Below are positions 33,202 through 45,141 of a stretch of DNA of 64,000 bases, one piece after another. The position numbers and the translations under genes are program-made. Location of the stretch: assembly GCA_036320915.1 (NCBI GenBank), contig JAXBDG010000015.1:806001-870000 (forward strand). Direction: 5' to 3'. Numbering within the stretch: position 1 is the first letter of the stretch; every line of letters begins with the position of its first letter. The notes beneath the pieces were generated by a model. The model did not search any database. It worked only from the letters and a program-made list of their open reading frames with translations, and was not told where the DNA came from. Source of the stretch: Linnemannia elongata (Eukaryota; Mortierellomycota; Mortierellomycetes; Mortierellales; Mortierellaceae).

Positions 33202-34290
33202 TTAGTTGTTGGTCAGGGAACACTTGAGATAGGCCGCGGAGGGACAGGACTCAACCTTTTCACCCCTGGAGGAGTAAAAGACACACTTTCCAGAGGAGCG
33301 GGCTTTGGAGGAGCGCTCGTTGAAGGTCTTGCAGACCTCGTAGGGAGGAGTGTAGAGGTGCAGGGAAACAGAACCCTGGGTCTTGAGGGGGTTGGAGACG
33401 GCGTGGAGACCAAGGTTGTCGTGCATATAGGCGACGGTATCCCTCTTCAGGAAGGTCTCCTTTTTGACGGACATGGCGGTGGGTTTCTCGTCGTCATCGC
33501 TGTTGTCACTGCCCATGCCAGAGTCGGCATTGTCGGTGTCGTTGACAACACGTTCGGGCCAGTGGTAGAGGGTCTCCTTCAACTCGCCGTCAAGGATTTT
33601 CATGAGGCAGTGGGAGCCGGAATGGTCGTGGATGGCGCTGTTAAACGGGTGTGACAGAGAATAGCAGAAAGATGAGAAAAAGTCAGTTTATGCAGGAATC
33701 AATTGGAAAACCCAGGCTGGCAGCAGCAGCACCACACATGGTGCGACAATGCAAGAGGTGCGATTAGATAGGTCAAACACATGGGTGCAACAAACACGCA
33801 GCGATTTTTCATTTTTTTTATTTTCTGTCCCTTGTGTTTGCATTGTGTCTGGGTATGAATGGGTGTATATGTGTGCAAGTTGATACGTTTTTACATACCT
33901 TCCGATAGTTTCTGGCCAAGCAAGGATCATCAAGTTGAACTTGCCATTGCCGTCATCGACCAGGTTGCGGGTGTAGCGACCCTTGTCGAACATGGCGTAT
34001 TTCTGCCAGTCGGCCTGGTTAGAGGTGTAGCTGGCCATCAGCTTTTGAACACGGGCGACATCGACCTCTTTGCTATCGAGGCCGTTCACACCTAGTTCAA
34101 TGTGCAGGAGACGGACAAGGTCATCGAGGTCTTTGGGAACAGGAACAGGATCTTCAGCAGTAGGAGAGTGATCACTGCTGCTGCCGCAAGAGCGGACGAT
34201 TTGTTCCTCAACCTTGGACATGACAGGAGTGACTGGAGGCGACAGGAGGGCGTGGTTAGGGGCCAAGCAGGAAGTTTCAACAGAGGTCAT
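33202..34290 (-). CDS. CDO1: Cysteine dioxygenase, 275 aa
   Basis: Two exons: 34290-33899 and 33637-33202, joined in frame as GSAIHDHSGSHC. The enzyme oxidises L-cysteine to cysteine sulfinate with O2 at a mononuclear non-haem iron. The cupin motif gives iron ligands His134 and His136 (AIHDHSGSH) and a third His in NLGLHAVSN. Cys141 sits seven residues after the first His, and the Tyr in LHLYTPPYEVC corresponds to the mammalian thioether-crosslink pair, so both crosslink residues are present. YTRNLVDDGNGKFNLMILAW is also typical. An acidic insertion (NDTDNADSGMGSDNSDDDEK) lengthens the protein compared with the roughly 200-residue mammalian enzyme. The N-terminal 60 residues are a Ser/Pro extension. 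It is cytosolic. Confidence 0.93.
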
Positions 34291-34489
34291 GGTGGAATGG
34301 AGAAAAAAGATGAGAAGAGGAGCAGTAGATGAGTGAGTGGGTGGTTGGAAGTTGTTCTTATGTGAGGGAAGGTGAAGAGTTGGTTGGTTATGGTTGGTTT
34401 GAAGAGAGATAGAGAGAGTTCTTGTTGGGGTTGCAGCGAAGAAGAGAGAAAAGGCAAAAAAAAGGGAGCTGCTGACCAGGAAGAGAGGA

Positions 34490-34497
34490 TTTTTATA
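34490..34497 (-). promoter_or_regulatory. TATA box of cysteine dioxygenase
   Basis: TATAAAAA on the minus strand, about 200 bp before the start codon. Confidence 0.55.
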
Positions 34498-35905
34498 GGC
34501 GAGCTGGAAGTTCTGGATTGAGTCTGTCTCATTACTTTCGACACGGCAAGAAAGAAGGTATGGCTATCCCCTTGCACCTTCCTTCCTACCTTCCCTCTCC
34601 CCACGCAATTTTTTTGTCATTTTTCTTCCATTTCTCTGATGGCCTCATATGGCGCCATCATGTTTGTTGCACGGAGACACGACGGAACACGGAACAAGGT
34701 TACTTTCAGTCAGTCATTTGCCTATGTGAATTGTTGTATTCAATCGTTGTCCTTCCAAACAGCCCACTGCAAGCCAGTTGAACCCAAAAAAAGCAACGAA
34801 GAAGAAGAAAAAAAAAAGAATAAAGTTGAGTTGGAACGAAGAACAAAAAGTAATACTTGCGAGTGTTTGATTGGCGGTGGTTGGATTGGGTGTTTATGTT
34901 TCTACAATACGAATGACTCTGGCTGCTCTTTCAACTCCCTTTTTGACATACTAAACTTCGTACGTGAATGACCCGGAGGGTACTTTTCCTTTTGCAAGAC
35001 CACAATGGTGGGAAAAAACACTGGTGATTGTAGGGTTGAGTCTGGATTGAATTGAACTGGACACGGTACAATAGCGTTGCAGTTTTTTGAAGGGTATAGG
35101 GGGGGGGGGGTACAAAATTTGAAGCCTTGATGCATCTGCGTTTTATTTTTTGTTTGCACGATGACTCTTTCTTCTGCTCTTTTTTTTGGGCAGACGCCAC
35201 ATGTAGGGCTCTGGTGTCTCTGTTGCCGACGATATGTCCGATACTACTATGCGAAGTTGACGAGATGAGAGACAAGCAAGAAACACAATGGACAGGGCGA
35301 CTGACGAGAACGAATAGCGACAAGAAAACAGCAACGAAACAAAAAGGCAAGGAGAAGGGCGGGACGTACAGGACGGATCAGAAAAATGTGAACCCTTGGG
35401 CGGCAGACAGACATGCAAAGGAGGGCGGTACGACAATAGCTAATGCTGAACAGAAAAAAAAAGGTGGTGAATTTCCTATCAATGTGCAATAATGTGTTTG
35501 CCTTGCAGCATGCACATCCCTATGCTGGTGTCAATTTGCACCATCGCCTCGAAAGGAGGAGTAGTAGACACATGGATGCGATTAGGATTTTCTTACGGGA
35601 GTTTTGAACGATCATTTGTTGGTGACTTCCGCGTAATTGAGCATTTGTGATAGAGTGGGCTAGGGTTACTTAGTTAGAAGCAGGTCGGAAGGAGACTACC
35701 GAGTTAAATCAATTGTCATCATTAATGTGAATAAAAAAAAGAAGACTGAGAGGTCGGGGGTGAACAAGTTCAAGGCCTGCCAATTGCCAATCCGAGTGAG
35801 AAATGATCACGTGCAGCAAGAAGAAAAACGCGAAACTCGTTTGAGGATATTACTTCTTGGAACGTTGTTACTCCTTACGACAAACAACTACGACCAACGG
35901 CAACC
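34498..35905. other. Gene-free stretch
   Basis: Upstream of cysteine dioxygenase, with a run of about 11 G at 35100-35110. Short frames on both strands have no recognisable domains. Confidence 0.4.
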
Positions 35906-37205
35906 ATGTTCAGGAACAGCGATGTCCGAATGTCGGTCATCACCAACGCGTTCAGTCGACTTTGGTTACAACCCCCGAAATCTTCCATTGTCTGCCAACA
36001 ACCAACACAGTTGCGCACCTTTGCTCAAACGCGTCCTTATCTCCTGAGAAGCAAACGAACGTCCACCCCTCCACTATAGCGCTCAGCCAAGGTCATGGCC
36101 ACAACCACAACAATTACAACGACCAATATTCGTCAATATGTCCCAAAACCAACACCAGTACCTATCCTCAAATAGCCGTATTGCCATCGCCACCACAAAC
36201 CAGCACGACAAGTCGGAAAACGATCAGGACGCAAAGAAAGTTTCAGCCGTGCAGTCGTATCTAGACGGATGAAGATGACGCGGAGTTGCTTCGATTGGTC
36301 AAGGAAGGCAGGAGCGTCTACGATATCTACAACAATTGTTTCTCACATCGTTCTCTTCATGCGGTGAAGTTTCGCGTGAGTGACGCGGCCAGAGATGATA
36401 CGTCAAAACCAAGCCGAAGGACGATATCGACCCAGCGACGACGAGGACAGTTTCGTGGCAGACAAGGTCATAGCGAAAATGGAGCCAGATGTCCCATTAC
36501 GGCGACTATACAGACCGCGGTCTTCGAGGTGGCGAGGGCTGAGAAACTGAATGGGAACCAGAGCGGCGGCGTAATCCAACGACCAGTGATTGCGAGGATC
36601 GTCAAGGAACGCAAAGGGAAGTGAACGGCAGAGGAGGATGTCATGCTTGAGCAACTGGTACAGACCCATATAGACATCCCTCAGCCGTTCATCTGGAGTA
36701 AGGTCACGGGCGGGAGTGTCGACGGCTTACGACTCCTTCAGAACTCCTTGGTTTGCCGTCGTCGTTGGAGAACCTTGTATTCTCCTCTTTCAAGTCGGAC
36801 TGGACGCTGGACAGGAGAGGAGGAGTTACGGTTGCAAAAGGCGATTTCGGAGCAGTTCAGTGGCAAGTACCAGGTCGCGGTCGATGCTTTGGTGGGCAAG
36901 CCTGCAACGACAGTGAACCGTCTTGGAGAATGGCGGCCAGAACTGCTGCAGCTCCCGGACTGATGTGTCTACCGATCCCGAAATTGAATAGCCGATGGCT
37001 GAGGATATTGAACTGGGTTGCGATTGCGGAGAGGGTCAAGTTCAGAGACGAATGGATATGCAGGAACCATTTCTATAACGTGTATCATAACGGTGCGAGA
37101 GGGTGTTGGACAACGAAAGAGAGGAGACTTGGAAAGGAACGTGCTGAGAAGTTTGGTAAGGACTATTGGAAGATTGCCGAGTACGTTGGGACACGATCTC
37201 CTTAG
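35906..37205 (+). pseudogene. Broken Myb/SANT-family gene (copy 3)
   Basis: From the ATG at 35906 the frame gives MFRNSDVRMSVITNAFSRLW and then an Arg-rich leader up to a TAG, matching the leaders of copies 1 and the intact gene. After frame changes, LLRLVKEGRSVYDIYNNCFS aligns with LFQLVKEGKKASFIYTNHFR. From 36643, LEQLVQTHIDIPQPFIW, GGSVDGLRLL, GRWTGEEELRLQKAISEQF and KYQVAVDALVGKPATT follow the intact protein closely. After another frame change come LNWVAIAERVKFRDEW, HFYNVYHNGARGCW and DYWKIAEYVGTRSP. Nearly the full length is present, but with several frameshifts and stops. It lies on the opposite strand, 29 kb from the intact copy, so dispersal was not only local. Confidence 0.8.
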
Positions 37206-39094
37206 CAAGTGAGTGTGATGGCTCTTCAAACGAGGTGGGCCAAAAGTGGTGAGGATGAACGGACAATAAAGAACGTGTAACTATCGTATCTATCCGTCGC
37301 TGTTTGTATCAGGTATCTTCTACGCCTCCTAGGCACAGTGAGGGGTTTCTCTTAATTGGCTGCCCCTTTCCAGAATCCGCAATAAAGTATTGTCCCTTTC
37401 GTCTTTCGTCGCGTCTCTTCTCTTCTCTTCTTTCCTCTTCACCACCTTAATTTCTCTTGTCTGCTCCATCGATATCGACAACGACAACAACTCCTGCATC
37501 TGCATTACTCCGGACGACCATGCATGAGGCATGGAACACTTGCACAAGTGCTAGGGAACACCATTAAGTAGTTGTCGTCCAATCGCTTCTGGACAATTGT
37601 TTTGATTGGAAACTCGCACGAAACGTCTAGCGACTGACACGGCGACTGTATTTGTTTGTTTCATTTAGGTATCCTCTGTACTGACCTACTTCACCCCACT
37701 GTCCCAGTTCGCAAGACCATGGCGCACTATCTCGAGGACGCTCACAGCGAAAGTCTGGGCTTTGCCGTCTCCTCCTTGGCACTTCGCATGACACGCTGGC
37801 GGGACGCAAAGCAACGTAAGCCACTTTTGTTCGCTAGAGAGCAGGCCTGCCTCATTGAGTGAGGAAAACTTTCTCCTGCGCGAAGTCATCCCTTCCTTCC
37901 TGGCCTTTAACGAAGAAGACGAATTGTGCTAGTGGCTTCCTTCCGTTTTATTTGAATACTCGTGCCACTTCATTGGCCGCTCTCATCCGCCAGAGGCAAG
38001 GTCATGCATGTATGGATGGAATGGCTCTATTTTGATTTGCAAGTCGCATGAATAAAAGAAGTTCTGTCTTCCTTGGGACTCGTAGACCTATCGACAAGGA
38101 AGACGACAAAAGGAAACGCGAGCAAGTCGTAGAAACGTCTTCATTGGTAGTGGGCTATTAGTAATTCCAGGTTTAAAAATCGACGACCGGGTCGGCTCCG
38201 CTACAATCAAGCTCGGAACCAAAGGCGAAGAGCAGGTTCGTTAACAAATGGGTTACCTGAAAAAGGAGCGCTGAAGGTCGTTTGGAACACTCAGGAAGTT
38301 TAAAGCTTAGCAGCCATATCGGCAGCGCTAAGGTGATAGGAGAAAAGTCCATAGAGAAAACGCGTACGCTCAGGGACCAACGGAGGCAAGAAAAGGCGTA
38401 CAGGGAAGAGAAGACGATAAAAACAACTGTACGAAAGTGGCCAAGAAAGCAAAAGGCGGCCAAGGAAAGGCCTTGACGCAAAGCTGAAGGATGTCCTTCT
38501 GGACAATTTGTTAGCTTATCGACCAAACAAAAAGAAAAGGCGCATCGCTTGAACCCAAAAAAAAAAGATTGAACGCATGATTGACGATGACTGAAGGATG
38601 TCGTTTTGTTTCTATTTTGATTATTTCCCCGTAACTATAATGATAACCGTTTCACAAAACACCATTGCTCGGAAAGGGATCCTTGTAATATTGCATAACT
38701 TACACTTAGCATTGCCCCTAGACTGTTCAAAAAAGGTGTCCTGTCATTCATCTCCCAAACCACTGAAAAAAGGCTGAGGAAGAGCCTTTTCTTCCTTGAT
38801 CAATATGTGTTCAGCAGCCAAATATTAAAAACTGGGTTCTAGTATTGTCTCTGAGACACCAGTGTTTTATGATCGTCTTAAAAAAAACAATCACGCCGGA
38901 TGTAAGTCGCTTTAGTCGTTGTAGCCTACCACCAATAAGGTATTCACATGTACCTCTTCGAATAAAGATGTTTAGAAAATATTATTAAATTATCTATTTT
39001 GTCTATGGCTGTACGGTATGGTTGAATATAGCTTGTTCGGTATTATGTTGCTTGTTCCTGATTCCTTTTTGCCTTTTGTTATCTCCGCGTGTTT
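37206..39094. other. Gene-poor, degenerate stretch
   Basis: The open stretches at 37656-37862 (plus; contains MAHYLEDAHSESLGFAV and LALRMTRWRDAKQRK) and 38282-38476 (plus; Lys/Arg-rich) look like scraps of decayed coding sequence, but I cannot assign a family. AT-rich sequence follows up to the DCAF12 stop. Confidence 0.35.
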
Positions 39095-42000
39095 TTAACT
39101 CCACAGACCGGCGTAAGAACCACAGAGTCCCAGTTGAAGTGGACCTCCTGCGGCAAACAGACGCGTTCCTGTCGAGTCGTATTGCATAGTGTAGACAGCA
39201 TTTCGGATCGTGATGCCCGAAATGCTTCCAGCGTAGGTCGTATCGCGATTCTATTCACGTATATTTTTGGGACAGGTATATTCAAATCTTTAGTTTCAAC
39301 AGACAAAAGACGACAAACAAAAAGAACAAATGTAGGTTGAGAAAATGGAACGAAGAGTTACCAGCCAACCAGCTCCAATGTCCTGGTAGCGACGATTGCT
39401 CGGACCATTGTCAAAGCCATCAAGGTATCGTTGTGCTCGGAGGTCGTAGTATCCGAGGCGACCAAATCCGCCACCGGTGGTGATGATGTGACTCTTGAAA
39501 TCCAAGGCGCGGACTCCCCAGCCTTCATCGCAGGACTCGGTCTCGTGGACAAGACCAGAGGTGCGAGGGTCGATGATTGTGATGTGGGACTGGGATCCAA
39601 CGGCGAACAGATTAGCGTCCGCATTTGACGTCAGACAGACCGTTTCTGTTGAGCGAAGTAGCTTGAGCTTGGAGATCTACATGGTCAAGGTGATTTGTTA
39701 GTATCTTGATTAGAAGGGGTATTGGACTCCTCGTTTATGCGAGAATCGATGTAGCTTACCTGGATGTAGCTCTCGCGATCCCAGAGCTTGACATATCCTT
39801 CTGTTGTCAAAGTCATCAATTGCTATAAGTCAAACATTGGATTGGTCAGTCTCGCTGTTTGATGCCTTTGAACGCTTCTCATTCCATAATAACTTGAAAA
39901 TTATGCCCATTCTTACCCCGGTGCCTTTGTTCAGGGAAAGGTCGCGCACTTTCGTCGCTTCCTCCTCTCGCGACAGAACAGGGAATCGGACTTCAATAGG
40001 AACATTGACTGAAGGCAGGGTTGCCATGACAGGCGAATCCATCGACCAGACACGCATAGATCCGTCTCTCGATCCGCTGACTAAGACCGTGTCCGTGACC
40101 CATGTCAACGAAAAGACCAGGTCGGCATGTCCATACATTATCCCCACAGGCTCATACTCTGGGATTGAATAGATGGTCACCTGAAAAGGCTCTCCAGCAC
40201 CGATCGCCAGCAGAGTCCTTGAAGGGTTGATTGACAGGGATCGGACACCTGCCGAAGTCGAAGCAGCAGCAATGCCGTGCATCAAGCCCGAAAGGAAGGG
40301 ATCAGTGTTGGTATTGGTGTTGGCGGTGGTATTACCATTGGTAGTAGTGTAGTTCACAGCAGTCTCTTGATTGGCGGTAGGAGCGGCAGCAGCGGGCATT
40401 ATGGGATTGACGTTGGCATTGAAATTGGGCGAACGTGGGAACACAGTCATCACGCGGTTCGCGCCTTGCTGGTTGGAGGTAATAGTGGTGAACGACGGCG
40501 TCGATGATCGTCTGCCGCTGTTCAGGAACCGCAATCCTCTCTCCAAACTACTGGTAATACCGCCAGCGCCGCTTGACCTCGGCGACCCGCCAGATTTGAC
40601 AGGCCGCTTGCTAAGAGATCCGGAGAACAGACCTCCTTCCCGCTCTGCCGCCATATCACCTAGCCGTGATAATACGCTGGTTGAGTTCTCCTCCAGGCAC
40701 TCCTCCGTTCGTCCCAGATGCACGCGTTTGTTTGTTCGTGTGTTCAAAACAATGAGCTAATTTGGTATGTACGTATATAAGTTAGCATTATGCCCTCTTG
40801 AAGAAGCCACTGAGGAAATCAACATGCATATCATATAATCATGCATTTACCTTGTTGCACTTTGTTCCCATGAGCACCTCCTCGGAGTTAAGCCATGTGA
40901 CTGCAAACACCTTGTCATAGCCCTCGACATCATACTCTCGCTCGGTGATGATAGTTGGAACCCTTGAGCTCACATACTCTGTCATCTTGTTTGTCTGGAC
41001 GTGTCCATACAATTGAGGTGAGACAGGCGAAGACTGCTCGACGTTGTAGTACCCATTCTCCTCATCTGCAGATATCATACTCGACGAGGAGGGCATCGAT
41101 GCAACCCAAGTGCGTGAGGTGGAGAGGGCCGATGTTGGACGTGGGGCCATTGATGAGCTTCGGCAAGACGATGCAGAGGACGATGGTAGGGTCGGTGCAA
41201 CCTCTGTGGAATCCCGACGTGACTTTGAGGTGGAAATCGATGGAGTGGACATACGCCGACCTGCACCGCCGATCTGAGCCACTGAGAGGTGTGAGTTGGT
41301 CAATGAAGGCAAGGTGGAAGCATTAGGGATAGAAGAGCCGCCATAGCCCATAGCATAGCTCATCATCATGAAACCTTTGCTGTACGATCCTGACGAGAGG
41401 GAGAAGGAAGACATCGATGAAGCCGTTGATCCCCGCCCTGATGAGGACGTGGGGCTGGCTGTCCAGTCCATGTCCGAATCTGGGGATCCGATCTCAGGAC
41501 TGTTGTTGTAGGCCTTTGGGGATGGGAAAGAAAAAGAGGAAGTCGTAGAAGACGGGGAGGAGGATGAAAGGGGGTGGGTTGGGTTGTTGGACAGTGGAGT
41601 TGCCCGTGATGTTGATCCTGACCCCTTGGGTCGCGAACTCGTCCTTGAAGCTGGCCTGGTAGCACTATTACTCTCTGGGCTTATGGGGCTGATATTACGG
41701 TGCTCATAGATAGGGAACTCGTCCTGGGATCGTGTAGGGCAACCGATCCGTCTGGGTGTGCCTTGTCGGATCTGCTGCTGGCGCGTCTGGTACTCCCGCT
41801 TCCTCAAAGGCCCCAGAACTGGGCTGGGATTGACGGCAGGGGCAGAGCTATTGTAGCTACATGCAACAGCATGTGTAAAGCAAGTGAGATATGTTAAAAA
41901 AAGGCAGGGCAAGGAAAGAATGAAAAATATGAACATGTGGTGGTGGTGGTGGTGGTGGTGGTACGGTACGGCTAAGTAGTTTTGTATTGTTTCTGCTCCT

Positions 42001-42442
42001 GAAAGTTTCTGCTCCAAAAGAAGACGTGTTTGTACCACATAAAGGAAAAAAAATGGTCAAGGGGAGGAAGACGGAGAAGAGTTGTTTCGCCCAAGGGGAA
42101 GGGACAGGGCCACCAATTGATCCTTGCAGATCAGGCCTTTTTGCGCACAGGCACTCATTCATGCCGAAAGAGCAAACAAAAGCGAACATAGGGCAAGTGA
42201 ATTGGATGAAGGACGATTGAGTCAAGATCGGAATTCAAAAGCTGGCGAATATGACAATGAACCTCTTATTGCTTGTTAGTTGGTTTCCTTCCTGTGTTTG
42301 TTTGGTGAAGATAGAATGAATGAATGAATGAATGAATGAATGGGCGGTGATGTTTGTTAGTGCTAATTGGTGCCAACTATTACCTCCAGTCCTGCTTTCG
42401 ATCCTTTGCTGCCAAGAAGAACGGTAGCTTAAGAATAGGCAT
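39095..42442 (-). CDS. DCAF12: DCAF12-like WD40 protein (CUL4-DDB1 substrate receptor), 812 aa
   Basis: Six exons on the minus strand: 42442-42384, 41856-40851, 40756-39917, 39822-39760, 39676-39362 and 39250-39095; all phases agree. The start [19 protein letters not shown] is followed by about 300 Ser-rich residues. The DCAF12 core begins with [20 protein letters not shown] then LIVLNTRT. It continues with [76 protein letters not shown] and the C-terminal [11 protein letters not shown] then GSYAGLWS. The last block is nearly identical in metazoan DCAF12. Human DCAF12 is a CRL4 substrate receptor for C-terminal degrons; the same E3 role here is an inference. It is longer than the human protein (about 450 aa) because of the Ser-rich N-terminus and a loop of about 160 residues after [11 protein letters not shown]. 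Confidence 0.88.
41937..41961. repeat. GGT trinucleotide run in DCAF12 intron 1
   Basis: About eight GGT/GTG units, intronic on the basis of the splice sites chosen. A GAAT tetranucleotide run follows at about 42316-42341 in the same intron. Confidence 0.85.
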
Positions 42443-42722
42443 TTGAGGTGGCACAGGGGTTAAAGAAAGGAAGATGGGATCAAGGTTGAGTACAGGAGGC
42501 AGGCTGAGGGGCGGATCAGTGATGAGCTGCTGACTTTATAGAAATTTGAGTGAGTGGGAAGGGTGTGGTCTGCTTTGATCTGTTGTGGATGCCAGGAGTA
42601 GGCTTCTTTGAATCGCAGTGGTTGAATTAGAGGAGAAGGAGGAGGTAGTGGTGAAGAAGGGAAGGAAGGAGGTCGTTGGAGGAGATGTAGGTGGACGAAT
42701 CAGTGAAGGGAAGGGAGGGAGA

Positions 42723-42762
<40 letters not shown>

Positions 42763-44100
42763 GAAAGGGAGAAAGAAAACAAACAAACAGAATGAAAGCG
42801 GAATTAATACAGAAAGGAAAAGGGAAATGGGAAGTTCAAGGGAAGGAAGATCCGATCAAAAAACGTGCGAGGGTGTAGCGTGCGTCGATAGACTATGTGT
42901 ATCTGTATGTGTGTTGGTGTCTGTGTGTCAGAGATAGAGTGGGTTTTCTAGGAACTGGAGGGATGAATGAATGAGAGAAAAAGCGGGATAAGCAGGCTAA
43001 AGGGGGTTTTTTAAGAAGACAGAAAAGGGAGGGAGGGAGGGATAGAGGGAGGGTTGAATAGGAAAGAAAGAACGGAGAGATAGAAAGACAAAGACAGAGA
43101 TAACAGTAGGCAACATGGGATCAGGGAACGGGGAATGGGGAAGGACAGAAGAGGAAGAAAAAAAAAAAAAAAGAAAAAAAATGAGGGAGACAAAGAAGTA
43201 AGGAAGTAAGGAAAAAAAAAAAAAAAAAAAAAAAAAGGAAGTAGTGTGGAACTGAGTCAATGGCAGGACTAATCAAGCGAGATATGACAGGACAGCAAGG
43301 GAAAAGCTGACTGGCAGACATAAAGGGAGAGAGAGAGAACAGACTGTTTGGAACTGACTAATAGATCTATTGATTGATAGATTGACATGGGACAGACATG
43401 TATTGCTGTTGCTGTTGTTGCTGCTCTCGCTGTTGACTGTGACTAAACTGAAAAGCCATCATCGATCCAGGTAAAGGTATGTGCAATTGTGCTTGAGCTT
43501 GTGCTTCTGCTTCTGCTTCTTGACCCAATTTATTTTCTTAGTTACATGTACTCTACCTAAATGTGCAGAAAACAGGTTCGCATGTATGTTGATTCTCCCC
43601 GACTTTCAGTTCAGGCCATCTTCAAATCCATACATACAGCATACGTCCTACGGCAAACGGCAATCAACCAAGCAAATCAAAAAAGAAGGACAGACACTAC
43701 AAGCACAAACAGGGAGTGACAAAAGGGTGACAAACGAAGCAGGGAGGGGAAACAGGAGGAGGAAGAGGAGGAGGAGGGGGAAGAAAAAGGTCAAGACAAG
43801 CCAAGCCAAGGAGTGATCCCTTTTTTCCTTTCTTTTTTTTTTATTTGCTTAGGTTGCAACCTAAGCAATTTACAGCTCATTCTGACTTTTGCATAGGTTG
43901 GCATTGGACGTGCCATCGGTTCCCTCTTACATTTTCCTTTTCTTTTGTCCATTTCCTGGGCCATAAAGTCCCTCCTTGCCTTTTTTTTTTTTTTTTTTTT
44001 TTTTTGTTTGATCCATTTCCGTCGTCACCTTGGAACTTTTTTTTTCTCTTTGCACAACAATACAGGTCATCCCACTCTCATATCAAGGTACAAAGCTGAA
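42443..44100. other. Purine-rich intergenic region
   Basis: Contains a GA dinucleotide run (about 42726-42756) and poly(A) runs (about 43158-43171 and 43213-43236). A 31-codon Gln-rich frame on the minus strand (43462-43367) could be chance or a lost exon. Another T-run lies at about 43980-44005. No confident gene. Confidence 0.45.
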
Positions 44101-44112
44101 AGTATCGAGTCA

Positions 44113-44379
44113 TTCTGTCATCAAACGTCAGGAGGATCAGTAACATCTAGGGCAGGGGTAATAGGGGTGTCGTCAGGAACCTTCTTTTTCGCTGCCTTCA
44201 GCTATTGAAGGAGACCGCATTGATCATTGCTCAATGCCTCAATGGTAGGCTTCGCGCACTCATCTTCTGTTAAGATAGCAATAAACCTTTCTTCCTAGGC
44301 TGTAACCCCCACAATACGTACAGGTTCACGTTCAATGGTGCCCTCGTTCGGTGCATTATTTCCCTATGCAACATGGTCA
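44113..44379 (-). pseudogene. Coding-like remnant with two in-frame TAGs
   Basis: One minus-strand frame stays coding-like for about 85 codons. After an AG acceptor-like site near 44363 it reads GNNAPNEGTIEREPVRIVGV-TA, TAG, EERFIAILTEDECAKPTIEA-LSNDQCGLLQ, TAG, LKAAKKKVPDDTPITPALDV-TDPPDV, then TGA. The composition is protein-like and complex, unlike nearby low-complexity frames. I do not recognise the family. It may be a decayed gene, or exons of a small gene spliced in a way I cannot see. Confidence 0.3.
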
Positions 44380-44418
44380 GTGCGGGGCATCCAGAAACTC
44401 AACAAAAAAAAAAAAAAG

Positions 44419-44904
<486 letters not shown>

Positions 44905-45141
44905 ATATGCTATCTTTTTCCTGTGAGGTTTTGAAAGAACAGCACAGCAACCCAACCTCGTGTCATTACACGCCTCGTATTTGTCTTACTCGCTCTATCT
45001 AATGAGTTTGCATCCTTTTCCCCTCCCACACTTTATGGGCGCCCATGTGAATAAAAAACAACAAGAAGCGGACACATGGTGGTAAAAAGAGAATGATATA
45101 TGACAATAGTAACTGAAAATGCTAAAAAAACGACGACTGCA

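Noticed and set aside
37656..38476. Two short frames with protein-like segments
   Set aside because: Could be decayed transposon coding sequence, but no recognisable domain or signature; kept only as a note in the gene-poor stretch.
43367..43462. 31-codon Gln-rich frame (minus strand)
   Set aside because: It comes from a CTG/TTG-type microsatellite; no splice partners or homologous neighbours could be established.
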